Source: Marinobacter salicampi (lineage in GTDB: Bacteria; Pseudomonadota; Gammaproteobacteria; Pseudomonadales; Oleiphilaceae). From it: a stretch of DNA of 64,000 nucleotides. The notes under the pieces are model-generated. The model was not told the DNA's origin and ran no database searches. It saw nothing but the letters and a program-made list of their open reading frames with translations. Positions 51,638 to 61,386 of the stretch are shown here, in pieces. Position 1 is the stretch's first letter; the number at the start of each line of letters is the position of its first letter. The stretch lies in assembly GCF_011074795.1 (NCBI RefSeq), contig NZ_JAAMPF010000012.1, forward strand, positions 310,001 to 374,000, read 5' to 3'. The position numbers and the translations under genes are program-made.

Positions 51638-53620
51638 ATGGGTCAACAGAACAACAGCGCGGCGCTTGCCCAGGCTCTGATGCAGTTTGACATGGCGCTG
51701 GCCGAGTTTGCCCGCAAGCGGCGTGGCGATCCCAAGGCCTCCAGCCTGGGCGTGCTGGAACGGGCCCGCCTGTTGATGACCCTGCCCGGTGGCTTCGATG
51801 CACTCTACCGGAGGGTATCAGCTCTTGAAGGCGCCGGCATTTTCGGTACCAGTGACTGGGCCCAGCCGGCCATATTGCAGCCCGCCCTGGCCAAACGTTC
51901 CCTTCGCGAGGCCGGTGCAGTCACCACTATCGTCGAAGCCATCAGCGAATTGCGCATGCTGGCGGTGACCCGTGGCGATTACTTTCACCCGGGCATTTCC
52001 TCCGAGCAGGCCAGACATTTTCTGACCCAGGTCATGGCCCTGAACCTGGACCTGCTGTCAGGTCAGCTCAACGAAGCCGACCGGGAGCGGCCCAAGCAGC
52101 TGGGCAGCATCGTCCAGGGGCTTTACCAGTACCTGATTTCCCACCTGGGTTACGACAGTCTGCTGGATAGCCTGGTAGCTGAGGTCTGGCGACTGCTCGA
52201 CCAGGGGCCGGTCCAGGTCGACAGCATCTGCGACATGGTCGGCCAGATTGCCAGATGCCTCTACGATCCCCAACTGAAAACCACCGGCACCGCTGATGCC
52301 ACCCGCCTTGTTCGCGCCCTGTTCGGGCCCACACCCGCCAGCAGAGAAGACCCGGGGCTGGAGCTCTACGAACAGCGCCTGACTGACATGGACGAGTTGG
52401 ATCTGGCCGCTGAAGCCACCCATTTTGCCCGCAATATGCACAATACCGGTCTGGCATCGCCGTACCATGCAACCATGCTCCGCTTCCTTCGCGCCAGCTA
52501 CATGGACGACATGATACCGGCTGCCCTGGGTCTTACCATGACAGGGCTGGACGACTACTACTGCTATAACGAACTGGTCCACACGCTTATAGACGAAGCC
52601 ATCTACCCCGAGACCTGTCAGGCGGTATTTGGCCTGACCATGATGCTGGAGCGTGGCTCGCTGTTTACCCCGCCCCTGGCCCAGGCCCTCTGGCGGCAGA
52701 CCAAGCTGCGGCTGTCGCCAGAGACCGAGCGGGCCCTGCAGCAGGCCTTTGGCAAGGCACGGCCGGCCAGGGTTTTTCTGCTGGCCGATGTGCTCAATCT
52801 GCTGGGCCAACCCCTTGGCGTGGGCCAGGGCAACAACCCGAGCTGCCAGTCGGCCATCGGGCTGTCCATGTGGGCGACCAACGAGGCTGACTATCTGCTC
52901 CAGGTGCTGACCTGGGCGGCCCGTGACAATGAGGTGTTGAGCCGTTTCGAAGGCTGGGAAGTGTCCTCCAAGAACCTGGACCCGGGACTGGTCAAAGAAA
53001 CACCGGCGGACGTGGATGCGGTATCGCTGATTCTCATCCCCCATCTGGACCGGATCTACAGCGAAATGTGGTACCGGTGCGAGGGCCGCGACGACGATGC
53101 CCATCGCTGGATCAACCCGGAATTCTATGGCTGGTGGGTCAGCCACGGCTTCCGTGTGGTGGCTGACGTCCATACCGGCGAAGTGCGGGACTACGACGGC
53201 TTCGTGCGGCATTTCTACGCCAGTTACCACCCGTTCTATAACGGCAATATGCCGGTAATCCACCATCAGCCGGCTGGCATTGCGGTAACGGACAGCGCCG
53301 CCCGGTTCGTGGGTCGTCACGCGATTACCATTCTGCGGGTAACTCTCAGCCCGACCAACGAAATGCGGGTCTACTTCTTCAATCCCAACAATGACAGTGG
53401 CCAGGACTGGGGACAGGGCATCACCTGCTCGACCCGCGGCAACGGCGAGATCCGCGGTGAAGCGTCGCTGCCCATTGCAGAATTTGCCTCGCGTCTTTAT
53501 GCCTTTCACTACGACACCCTGGAACTGGGCGACCTGGCGGCTATACCGGGAGAGGAAGTTGCCAGGGTGCTCGAGCTCGGGTACAGCAGTTGGGCAGCGC
53601 CAACTGAAGCGACTGGTTAA
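51638..53620 (+). CDS. Large orphan protein with papain-like Cys/His/Asn pattern
   Basis: This 660-residue protein is not assigned to a family by eye. The N-terminal two-thirds are helical and carry no signal peptide or membrane helix. Near the C-terminal third a Gln397-x5-Cys403 (Gly-Asn-Asn-Pro-Ser-Cys context) has the spacing of the papain oxyanion Gln and nucleophile Cys. His561 (Arg-His-Ala-Ile-Thr-Ile) is followed 21 residues later by Asn582 (Phe-Phe-Asn-Pro), like the His-Asn part. A cysteine peptidase or transglutaminase-like domain is a reasonable guess but unproven. A GGAGAAGGA site precedes the ATG. It has no partner gene in an operon. Confidence 0.72.
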   Translation: MGQQNNSAALAQALMQFDMALAEFARKRRGDPKASSLGVLERARLLMTLPGGFDALYRRVSALEGAGIFGTSDWAQPAILQPALAKRSLREAGAVTTIVEAISELRMLAVTRGDYFHPGISSEQARHFLTQVMALNLDLLSGQLNEADRERPKQLGSIVQGLYQYLISHLGYDSLLDSLVAEVWRLLDQGPVQVDSICDMVGQIARCLYDPQLKTTGTADATRLVRALFGPTPASREDPGLELYEQRLTDMDELDLAAEATHFARNMHNTGLASPYHATMLRFLRASYMDDMIPAALGLTMTGLDDYYCYNELVHTLIDEAIYPETCQAVFGLTMMLERGSLFTPPLAQALWRQTKLRLSPETERALQQAFGKARPARVFLLADVLNLLGQPLGVGQGNNPSCQSAIGLSMWATNEADYLLQVLTWAARDNEVLSRFEGWEVSSKNLDPGLVKETPADVDAVSLILIPHLDRIYSEMWYRCEGRDDDAHRWINPEFYGWWVSHGFRVVADVHTGEVRDYDGFVRHFYASYHPFYNGNMPVIHHQPAGIAVTDSAARFVGRHAITILRVTLSPTNEMRVYFFNPNNDSGQDWGQGITCSTRGNGEIRGEASLPIAEFASRLYAFHYDTLELGDLAAIPGEEVARVLELGYSSWAAPTEATG

Positions 53621-53635
53621 AGCCCGGGGTCTGGG

Positions 53636-54958
53636 TTACACCGGCCAGTCGGCAGCGTCCACCAGATGCAACCCGACAGGCTGGGACGCATCACCGCCCC
53701 AGCGCGTCACAAACTCGCCTTCGGGGTCAAACTGTTCCGCCTGTTTGCGGATATTGAACTGCCGATGGCCCCTGGGGTCCGCCCCTACCCCGGCGAGGTA
53801 CTGCCAGTTGCCATAATTACTGGCCACGTCGTAGTCCACCAGCTGTTCCTCGAACCAGGCGGCGCCGTATCGCCAGTCCAGCTCCAGTTCATTAAGGAGA
53901 ACGCTGGCCACGATCTGCCGACTCCGGTTGCTGATATACCCCGTCTTACGCAATTGGTTCATGGCGGCGTTCACCAGCGGATACTCGGTATTGCCGGCGC
54001 ACCAGGCCTTGAAGCGATGGGGGTAGAAGGAGGCGCTGTGTTTTTTCTGCTGCACGCCGTCACGACGGAACAGATCAGCCCCATGCCTGTGCGCATACCA
54101 GTGGAAGTATTCCCGCCACAGCAGCTCGAACCAGAGCCAGTAGGTGGAGTCGTTTTTCACATGCTGACGCTCATACTCGGCAAGGGCCTGCGCTACCTCA
54201 CGCACGGACAGCGATCCATTGGCAAGCCAGGGCGAAATCATTGAGTAGGCATCGGCATCGTCCAGGGCGTTGCGGGCTTCCTTGTAGCGGGCAACGTTGT
54301 GGCTGATGAACAGGAAGTCGTGCAATCTCGCCAGACCGGCAGCCTCGCCGCCTGTAAATGGAGTGCGATGGCCGGGTTCAGGGATGGGCGGGCAATCACC
54401 CCGATTATCCTCCGGGAATCCAGGCGGCGGAGGCAGTGCCGTTACCGTGCGGAGCCTGAGGCTCTCCGGGTGGTACTCTTCGGCTCGCTCCACCTGTTTG
54501 CGGAACTGGGAAAAGGACCCGGGCAGAGCCTCCAGCGCCATGGGCAGCGAGGCTTCGGTGTACAGACTCAGGGTCTCGAATTGCTGGCACAGGGTGTTCG
54601 GCAGGCAGTCCCGGATGTGCCGCCATTGCCGGGCCTCCCGTGTGCCCGGCATGCGCGAGGCGATGACCCGACCGATGCGGTAATCACTGACCAGTTCGGG
54701 AATGACTTTCTCCGGCTGGCCGAAGGCGATATGGAGCCTCTGGCCCTGCAGTCTCAGACTTCGCTCAAGCGCCATCAGGCTCTGCCAGAGAAACCGCCAG
54801 CGATGTTCGCCCATGGTCTTGCAGTGGAAGGGCCCTGGGGTGAACCAGCGCGGGTCAACCACATAGACGCACAGCAGCATGTCGGACCGGGACGCCGCCA
54901 GCAGGGCCGCATTGTCATGAAGCCGGAGGTCCCGGGTAAACCAGTAAAGCGTCTGCAC
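53636..54958 (-). CDS. DASH-family cryptochrome/photolyase
   Basis: This 440-residue protein has an N-terminal photolyase antenna domain (Trp-Phe-Thr-Arg-Asp-Leu-Arg near residue 6) and a FAD domain with Ala-Arg-Tyr-Lys-Glu-Ala-Arg-Asn, Glu-Leu-Leu-Trp-Arg-Glu-Tyr-Phe and Phe-Asn-Ile-Arg-Lys-Gln-Ala. These match DASH cryptochromes, which repair cyclobutane dimers in single-stranded DNA and may act as photoreceptors. It contains FAD and perhaps MTHF. The putA gene is 63 bases upstream on the same strand, so they could share a transcript. Confidence 0.92.
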   Translation of the reverse strand: MQTLYWFTRDLRLHDNAALLAASRSDMLLCVYVVDPRWFTPGPFHCKTMGEHRWRFLWQSLMALERSLRLQGQRLHIAFGQPEKVIPELVSDYRIGRVIASRMPGTREARQWRHIRDCLPNTLCQQFETLSLYTEASLPMALEALPGSFSQFRKQVERAEEYHPESLRLRTVTALPPPPGFPEDNRGDCPPIPEPGHRTPFTGGEAAGLARLHDFLFISHNVARYKEARNALDDADAYSMISPWLANGSLSVREVAQALAEYERQHVKNDSTYWLWFELLWREYFHWYAHRHGADLFRRDGVQQKKHSASFYPHRFKAWCAGNTEYPLVNAAMNQLRKTGYISNRSRQIVASVLLNELELDWRYGAAWFEEQLVDYDVASNYGNWQYLAGVGADPRGHRQFNIRKQAEQFDPEGEFVTRWGGDASQPVGLHLVDAADWPV

Positions 54959-55021
54959 AGCGTACGTCCTCTCTCAACGCCAGTGCCGGCCAGCCTCCTG
55001 GCACGACCGGCAGCTCCCCGG

Positions 55022-58000
55022 TTACTCCGAGGCGGCAATCAGACTGGCATTGCCGCCCGCAGCGGTAGTGTCCACACAAAGGTGGCGCTCGATCACGTAA
55101 CGCTGGTCCAGGGTGTGCTCGGTCACCAGGGGAATCAGGGCCCCCTCCCGCTGGGCCAGGGCCAGCCGGTATTCCTTCAGCAGCGACTGTTCGGCACAGC
55201 TCGCTACAAGGTCAAAACCGCGGGCTTTGGCAAGTGCGTCGGGCTCGACCAGGGCTTCGGCGCCAACAATTGGCAGGCCAGCCTTGGCGGCCTGGCTGAC
55301 GAAGTCGTCTGCGCCCGGCGCAATCACCACCACACGGTTACCCTGGGCCAGCGCTGTGCCGGCCTGCTCCAGGGCCGTCTGCCTGTCCGGCCCCAGGCAC
55401 AGGACAACACCACGGCCATGATTGGACAGCATATTCTGTTCGCCTGTCGGCCCCGGCAGCTCTTCCACATGGTCATCAAGGGGCGCTGACACCTCCCCGA
55501 ACACGGGTTTGACCGCCTCCATCCGTGGCCCGGGCGTCAGGGTTTTGAGACCCAGGACTTTGCTCACCAGGCCGTCCAGCTTTTTGGCGTCTAGCTTTTT
55601 AGCACCGGGGTCCGCCGGACGCTCGATGGTTTTACCTCTCAAAAAGCGGCGCACATATTGCGGTCCACCGGCCTTGGGTCCAGTACCCGACAGGCCTTCG
55701 CCACCGAACGGCTGGGACCCGACAATGGCACCAATCTGGTTACGGTTGACGTAGGTATTGCCGACCTTGATGCGCCGGGTGATGCGGTCAACCCGGTGAT
55801 CTACCCGACTATGTACACCGAACGTCAGGCCATAGCCCTTGGCATTGATGTCATCCACCACCTTGTCGATGTTCTTCGCCTCGAACGTGCTCACATGGAG
55901 CACGGGACCGAAAATCTCCTCTTCCATCTCTTCGATGCCGGTGAGGCTGATCACCGCCGGCGAGACGAAGGTGCCCTTTTCAGACACCTGCATTTTCTTG
56001 AGCAACCGGCCCTTGCTCTCGAATTTGTCGCAATGGTCGGTGATTTTCTTGCGGGCGGTTTCATCGATGACCGGACCCACATCGGTGGACAGCGCCCAGG
56101 GGTCGCCAATGCCCAGCTCTTCCATGGCACCGTAGAGCATCTCCAGAAGACCCTCGGCGATGTCTTTCTGTACATACAGCATCCGCAACGCGGAACAGCG
56201 CTGACCGGCGCTCTGGAACGAAGACGCCAGCACATCCCGGACCACCTGCTCCGGCAGTGCCGTCGAATCCACGATCATTGCATTCAGGCCACCGGTTTCG
56301 GCCACAATCACCGCGTCCGGAGCCATGTTCTCAGCCATCACCTTGTTGATCTTCTGGGCGGTCACGGTGGACCCGGTGAAACAGACCCCGGCCAGCCGGA
56401 AATCGGACGTAAGCGCACCGCCCACCTCGGCACCTGTGCCCGGCAAAAGCTGGATCACATCCCGGGGAATACCCGCTTCGTGCATCAGTTCCACCGCCCG
56501 GGCTGCCAGCAGGGAGGTTTGCTCAGCTGGCTTGGCGAGCACCGCATTGCCAGCCGCCAGGTTGGCAAGAATCTGCCCGGTGAAGATGGCAAGCGGGAAG
56601 TTCCAGGGTGAGATGCAGCAGATGATCCCCCTTGAGTCACCGCTGTCTTTATAGCGGATGCCCTCGTTGGCGTAGTACTGGGAGAAGTCCACTGCCTCGC
56701 GGATTTCGGCCACCGCATCGAGCAGAGACTTACCCGCTTCCCGGGTGGTCAGCGCGAACAGCTCATAGGCGTGTTCCTCGTAGAGATCCCCCACCCTGCG
56801 CACGCATTCGGCCCGCTCCTCCGCAGAGCGGGCCGACCAGGACTTGAAGCCTTCCTGTGCTGCTTTAACAGCGGTATCAACATCCGCCTCTGACGCCAGG
56901 GTGATACGGCCGACCGTGTCTTCCGGCTCGGCGGGGTTACGCACCACCTGAACATCAGAGCCTGCGATCTCCCCGGCGATGATGGGCCCGAAGGTCCAGC
57001 TGTGCTCCCGGAACGCGTCCCGGCCCTGGTTGATCTCGGCTATGGTCACCGGATCATTGATGTCCCAGCCTTTGGAATTGCGTCTGTTTTCCCCGAACAG
57101 CTTCCTCGGGTGCACGATGGCTTTGCTGGAAATGTTGTCACCCATGGCCCGGACCGCCTCAATAGGGTCCCTGGCGATGTCTTCCGGCGTGATGCGGGTG
57201 TCGACGATCTGGTTTACGAACGAGCTGTTGGCCCCGTTTTCCAGCAGACGACGCACCAGATAGGCCAGCAGGTCACGGTGAGGCCCGACCGGAGCGTAAA
57301 TACGGCAGGGAACGCCGCTCACCTTCATCACCTCGTTGTGGAGGGACTCGCCCATGCCATGCAGGCGCTGGAACTCGTAATTATCGACACCGCTTACTTT
57401 CGCCAGCTCGAGGATCGCGGAGACCGAGTGGGCGTTGTGGGTCGCAAACTGCGGGTAGATACGATCCGTCATATTCAGCAGCTTGGTAGCGCAGGACAGG
57501 AAAGACACATCGCTGCAGGCCTTGCGGGTAAAGACCGGGAAGCCGCTCAGACCGAGCACCTGGGCGCGCTTGATCTCGGCGTCCCAGTAGGCGCCCTTGA
57601 CCAGGCGCACCATGATGCGACGGTCCAGCTTCTCCGACAGCGCGTAGAGCCAGTCGAGGGTGAACGACGAACGCTTGCCGTAGGCCTGCACCACCACGCC
57701 GAAACCATCCCAGCCCGCCAGCTCGGGGTCCGACAGAAGGGCTTCAATGACGTCCAGGGACAGATCCAGCCGGTCCTGCTCCTCGGCGTCAATATTGAAC
57801 CCCATGTTCGACTTTGCCGCCTGCTTCGCCAGCTTGAGGGCCCGCGGTAGCAACTCGTTCATCACCCGCTCTTTGTTGCTGTACTCATAGCGGGCCAGCA
57901 GGGCTGACAGCTTCACCGAGATACCCGGGTTGGTGCGGACATCGCCTCTGCAATGTTTGGCCATGCTTTCGATGGCATTGGTGTAGGCATCGTAGTAGCG

Positions 58001-58651
58001 GCGGGCGTCGGCATCGGTGCGGGCCGCCTCCCCCAGCATGTCATAGGAGTAGGTGTAGCCCTTGTCCATATAGCTTTTGGCTTCGTCCTGGGCTTCCTCG
58101 ATGTCCCGGCCCAGCACGAACTGACGCCCCATTTCTTTCATGGCCTGGCCTGCCACCGTACGGATGACCGGCTCGCCAAAGCGCTTCACCAGCTTGCGCA
58201 GAGTGTCGCCCACGCTGTTACGCTCGGAATCCTTAAGCAGGTTACTGGCCATCAACAGGCCGATTGTGGCGGTATTGATCATCGACGACGATGCCTTGCC
58301 CACATGGGAAGCCCAGCTGCCCGACGTAATCTTGTCTTCGATCAGGGCGTGAATGGTCATGTTGTCCGGCACCCGAAGCAGGGCTTCGGCCAGGCACATC
58401 AGGGCCACACCTTCCCGGGTGGTCAGACCGTATTCAGCAAGGAATTTCTCCATGATGGTGGACTTGGCATTTTTACGCACGCTGCGGACCAGGTCGGCGG
58501 CACGGCTGGAGATGGCTTCCCGCTCCTCCCTGGACAGCTGCGCGCCGGCAATCATCTCGCGCATCACCGTATATTCATCAGCGAGATAATAGTTGCGAAG
58601 GGCCTCTCGGCTGCCGTCCAGCGTGGGGGATTCTGCCTGCTGCGGTCTCAT
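55022..58651 (-). CDS. putA: Bifunctional proline/delta-1-pyrroline-5-carboxylate dehydrogenase PutA, type B
   Basis: This 1209-residue protein has a proline dehydrogenase barrel (about 190-490) and an aldehyde-dehydrogenase domain (about 540-1000) with Glu-Thr-Gly-Gly-Leu-Asn and Cys in Gly-Gln-Arg-Cys-Ser. A C-terminal region of about 180 residues is also present, as in type B PutA. The enzyme turns proline into glutamate through P5C at the inner membrane, passing electrons to FAD and NAD. The first 60 residues have no ribbon-helix-helix, so it does not autoregulate by DNA binding as in E. coli. AGGAGG is placed ideally before the ATG. Confidence 0.95.
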   Translation of the reverse strand: MRPQQAESPTLDGSREALRNYYLADEYTVMREMIAGAQLSREEREAISSRAADLVRSVRKNAKSTIMEKFLAEYGLTTREGVALMCLAEALLRVPDNMTIHALIEDKITSGSWASHVGKASSSMINTATIGLLMASNLLKDSERNSVGDTLRKLVKRFGEPVIRTVAGQAMKEMGRQFVLGRDIEEAQDEAKSYMDKGYTYSYDMLGEAARTDADARRYYDAYTNAIESMAKHCRGDVRTNPGISVKLSALLARYEYSNKERVMNELLPRALKLAKQAAKSNMGFNIDAEEQDRLDLSLDVIEALLSDPELAGWDGFGVVVQAYGKRSSFTLDWLYALSEKLDRRIMVRLVKGAYWDAEIKRAQVLGLSGFPVFTRKACSDVSFLSCATKLLNMTDRIYPQFATHNAHSVSAILELAKVSGVDNYEFQRLHGMGESLHNEVMKVSGVPCRIYAPVGPHRDLLAYLVRRLLENGANSSFVNQIVDTRITPEDIARDPIEAVRAMGDNISSKAIVHPRKLFGENRRNSKGWDINDPVTIAEINQGRDAFREHSWTFGPIIAGEIAGSDVQVVRNPAEPEDTVGRITLASEADVDTAVKAAQEGFKSWSARSAEERAECVRRVGDLYEEHAYELFALTTREAGKSLLDAVAEIREAVDFSQYYANEGIRYKDSGDSRGIICCISPWNFPLAIFTGQILANLAAGNAVLAKPAEQTSLLAARAVELMHEAGIPRDVIQLLPGTGAEVGGALTSDFRLAGVCFTGSTVTAQKINKVMAENMAPDAVIVAETGGLNAMIVDSTALPEQVVRDVLASSFQSAGQRCSALRMLYVQKDIAEGLLEMLYGAMEELGIGDPWALSTDVGPVIDETARKKITDHCDKFESKGRLLKKMQVSEKGTFVSPAVISLTGIEEMEEEIFGPVLHVSTFEAKNIDKVVDDINAKGYGLTFGVHSRVDHRVDRITRRIKVGNTYVNRNQIGAIVGSQPFGGEGLSGTGPKAGGPQYVRRFLRGKTIERPADPGAKKLDAKKLDGLVSKVLGLKTLTPGPRMEAVKPVFGEVSAPLDDHVEELPGPTGEQNMLSNHGRGVVLCLGPDRQTALEQAGTALAQGNRVVVIAPGADDFVSQAAKAGLPIVGAEALVEPDALAKARGFDLVASCAEQSLLKEYRLALAQREGALIPLVTEHTLDQRYVIERHLCVDTTAAGGNASLIAASE

Positions 58652-59068
58652 ATTGTGCCTCCTAGCGGTTTGAACGGGTCTTGCGCGTCATATTTACCCT
58701 TGTCCTCGCGTTAAAAAATCAGTAACAATTTCAGAACGCTTGAAATTAACGGGCTGCCGAACGCAAGCGGGGTGTAATCGGCCCCTTTTGTTGCTGTCTT
58801 TTATATGTCTGTCTCTTAAAGTACCAGCATCGGCACCGTGACGGTAATTTTCAGAATCGCAAAGAACATAGGTTCGGTGCCTGGGCATCGATCTCGCGCT
58901 ACGATTCAGAACTTGCGGGCCAGAACCTGCTGACCAGGTCCTGCCAGCCGCTATTCGCGAGATCCTGATTGCTATCCGTCATACCCGGCTATTCTGGTCG
59001 ACCATGGGTGTACCTACGTCAGGGGCATCAGGGAAGATCAGGACCCGGATCCAAACAGGGAGAAACAC
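58652..59068. other. Intergenic region upstream of putA
   Basis: This 417-base region lies between the divergent putA and hypothetical genes. It has AT-rich runs near 58715-58735 and 58790-58815, suitable for promoters of both. No gene or RNA structure is clear. Confidence 0.55.
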
Positions 59069-59617
59069 ATGTCACGGAACAGACAGTTTCAGTTAGACCC
59101 GAATACCGAAGAGGTTGTCTCAGAAGCCATTGAGGCGGCCAGCAAGGCGCCCGTGGCCTGGGCCAAGATTCTGCTATGCCTCATGATCCTACTTGTGATG
59201 GTGCTCGAACCCAGGGCCTGGGCCGTGGGACCGGCCGGTATTGTCGGTGAAGGTGGCGATGCCAATGCCCACCGGGTTATACAGTCGAAAACCACCTCAG
59301 ACTCGGATAGTCCTTTGGCCATGGCGGCAGACGGTTCGGTCGAGGCTGAGGAGTGGTACGAGGATGACGATGGCTATCGCATCTGCGCAGACACCGAGCA
59401 CGACCAAACCCTGCTGGGAATCGAGGATGGCTGCTACCTGAACCTGTGGAACGGATCGGTCTACAAAGCCAAGCGGGTGGCCGATGGCATAACCCCCCAG
59501 AGCTTTCTCGACATGGCGCTGGCAGATAAGCAGGCAGAAGTCGCCGGAACCCGGGCCCTGGCAGGCGAAGAGGGTGCCCTGACCATTTACTATACCCTGC
59601 CTGATTCACAGGACTGA
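59069..59617 (+). CDS. Membrane-anchored protein of unknown family
   Basis: This 182-residue protein has a single membrane helix at about 31-49 after a polar N-terminus, so the C-terminal 130 residues may be periplasmic. That part is acidic, with two Cys (in Ile-Cys-Ala and Gly-Cys-Tyr) and no known motif. GGGAGAAA precedes the ATG. It is convergent with trxC. I cannot infer a function. Confidence 0.65.
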   Translation: MSRNRQFQLDPNTEEVVSEAIEAASKAPVAWAKILLCLMILLVMVLEPRAWAVGPAGIVGEGGDANAHRVIQSKTTSDSDSPLAMAADGSVEAEEWYEDDDGYRICADTEHDQTLLGIEDGCYLNLWNGSVYKAKRVADGITPQSFLDMALADKQAEVAGTRALAGEEGALTIYYTLPDSQD

Positions 59618-59654
59618 ATGGCCAGCTCTGCGTCGGCTTTTCACCTGCGGGTGT

Positions 59655-60092
59655 TCAGCTCAACGCCGACTGAAGCCACTGGTTGATCTGCGCCTCGTTC
59701 ATGGCACCACTCTGACGCGCCAGTTCACGGCCATTACGGAACAGAATCATGGTGGGAATGCTGCGGATACCAAACTGTCCTGCAGGTCCCTGGTGCTGTT
59801 CGGTATTCAGCTTGGCAAAACGAACCTTGCCTTTCCAGCCCCGGGCGGCCTTCTCGAACTGGGGCGCCATCGCCTTACACGGTCCGCACCAGCTTGCCCA
59901 GAAATCCACCAGCACGGGCAGGTCGCTGCGCCCGGTGTGGGCGGCAAAGCTCTCGCCGGTCAGTTCGAGAACGGCATCCGGCCACAGCGGCTGCTTGCAG
60001 GCTCCGCAGTTGCCACCGGACGCCAGGCGCTCTGCCGGAACGCGATTGGTCTTGTGGCAATGGGGACATACGACGTGTCGGGTTTCAGTCAT
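59655..60092 (-). CDS. trxC: Thioredoxin 2 (TrxC)
   Basis: This 145-residue protein has an N-terminal zinc finger with two Cys-x-x-Cys pairs (Cys9/12 and Cys29/32) and a thioredoxin domain with Trp-Cys-Gly-Pro-Cys near residue 69 and a cis-Pro motif Ser-Ile-Pro-Thr. TrxC reduces disulfides in the cytosol, including ribonucleotide reductase and oxidised proteins. In E. coli it is under OxyR. No clear OxyR site is seen by eye here. The SelW-like gene is 105 bases upstream on the same strand. Confidence 0.95.
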   Translation of the reverse strand: MTETRHVVCPHCHKTNRVPAERLASGGNCGACKQPLWPDAVLELTGESFAAHTGRSDLPVLVDFWASWCGPCKAMAPQFEKAARGWKGKVRFAKLNTEQHQGPAGQFGIRSIPTMILFRNGRELARQSGAMNEAQINQWLQSALS

Positions 60093-60196
60093 GGCATGGC
60101 CTCAAGTTTTGGTAGTTAACCCAGACGTTCGGGGCATCCGGGTCTTAATTCAAGCGCTCAGGGCCTGATTCAGGCGAAACCCGGCTTCAACCAACC

Positions 60197-60469
60197 TCAG
60201 CGATCCGAATGCCCCAGGTCCCGTTCCGGATCGATCTGGTCACGTACCCGTTGCTTGAGCACCTTGATTTCAGGGAAGCCCCCTTCCTCTTTGCGTGACC
60301 AGACCCGGTGGTCATTCACCCAGACCTCGAAAATGCCGCCAGTGCCCGGGTGCAGGGTCAGCGAGTCCAGTTCGCCCTCGAAGGTGGTCAGCAGTTCCTG
60401 TGCCATCCAGGCCGCCCTCAGCAACCAGCGACAGCCAGTGCAGTAATGGATATCAACCTTATTTGCCAT
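60197..60469 (-). CDS. SelW/SelT-family (Rdx-like) thiol protein
   Basis: This 90-residue protein has Cys-Thr-Gly-Cys at residues 10-13. This is the Cys-x-x-Cys (selenium-free) form of the Cys-x-x-Sec redox motif of the SelW/Rdx thioredoxin-like family, with the usual Gly-Thr-Gly-Gly-Ile-Phe-Glu-Val strand. It may bind partner proteins through mixed disulfides. The gene is read in the same direction as trxC. Confidence 0.88.
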   Translation of the reverse strand: MANKVDIHYCTGCRWLLRAAWMAQELLTTFEGELDSLTLHPGTGGIFEVWVNDHRVWSRKEEGGFPEIKVLKQRVRDQIDPERDLGHSDR

Positions 60470-60574
60470 CAGGACACGCTCCTTCAGCGGGCTGACAGTG
60501 AGTGGACGACAAAGCCCGGCACCCGCCAGACAATCCCACCGGGACCCGATGCTGTGCTGGGATCGTGACCTGCT

Positions 60575-61273
60575 TTAACCATTCAATCCGAGCGCCTGCG
60601 CATCTTTCTCAATACTGCGGTCCAGCAATGCCAGGTAGTCCGCCTTGGCCTTGAGCTTTGTTTCACTGTGGGCCCGCATGTTCAGTTTCCCGAACTGCTG
60701 GGCCAGCTCGTTTGCCCGGGCCATAAGCTGCTCTGGTGCCACGACTTCGTCCAGAAACCCGGCCTCGACCGCGCCTTCCGGGCCATAGATTTCAGCGGTG
60801 ATCACCGAGCGGTAGAAGTGCGCCGGGGTCAGGCGATGGCGGGCAATTTCGATACCAGCGTGGTGCATGGTCATGCCAATCATCACCTCGTTAAGACCCA
60901 GCTTGAAGCTGCCTGCCACGCCTACTCGGTAATCGACAGACAGCAGGAGGAAGGCACCCTTGGCGATGGCATGGCCGCTGCACGCGCCAATGATTGGCAG
61001 CGGAAAGGCAGCGAGTCGGCGGGAGAAGGTTGAGCCCACCTTAACCAGCGCTTCGGCTTCGTGCTGGCCTTTCTGCATTTCTTTGAGGTCGTAGCCACCG
61101 GAAAAAATACCGGGCTGGCCGGTCAGGATCACCACGGCCCTGTCCTGCTCTGCCTGGTCAAGGGCCTCGTTCAAAGCCGCGAAGACTTCGTGACTGAGGG
61201 CATTTGCCTTGCCATTAGTGATGGTGATTGTCGCGACGCCGTCGTTCAACTGGTAATTTACAAGGTCGGTCAC
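60575..61273 (-). CDS. Crotonase/enoyl-CoA hydratase-isomerase family protein
   Basis: This 232-residue crotonase has the Gly-Ile-Phe-Ser-Gly-Gly-Tyr-Asp-Leu oxyanion motif near residue 56 and Gly-His-Ala-Ile-Ala-Lys-Gly-Ala-Phe near 98. It has Asn-Glu-Val-Met-Ile-Gly-Met where hydratases have their first Glu, and the second Glu is not in the usual place. This fits an isomerase or other crotonase activity better than a standard hydratase. GTG at 61273 is preferred because AAAGGA lies seven bases upstream; the longer frame to 61315 adds 14 codons. Confidence 0.82.
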   Translation of the reverse strand: MTDLVNYQLNDGVATITITNGKANALSHEVFAALNEALDQAEQDRAVVILTGQPGIFSGGYDLKEMQKGQHEAEALVKVGSTFSRRLAAFPLPIIGACSGHAIAKGAFLLLSVDYRVGVAGSFKLGLNEVMIGMTMHHAGIEIARHRLTPAHFYRSVITAEIYGPEGAVEAGFLDEVVAPEQLMARANELAQQFGKLNMRAHSETKLKAKADYLALLDRSIEKDAQALGLNG

Positions 61274-61386
61274 AAGCCTGTCCTTTGTGGATGGATTTAG
61301 GTTGGTGGAATACATAGCTGCGGACTTTGCCAGCTTCCGTGCATGGCCTCAATCCATTCTGCGGCGGTTAAACTGTTATCGAGCCG

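Noticed and set aside
52058-53509. 483-codon open frame on the minus strand inside the orphan gene at 51638
   Set aside because: It is an antisense shadow: GC3-driven lack of stops, His/Gln-rich with no motif, and no ribosome binding site, while the plus frame has a start signal and protein-like composition.
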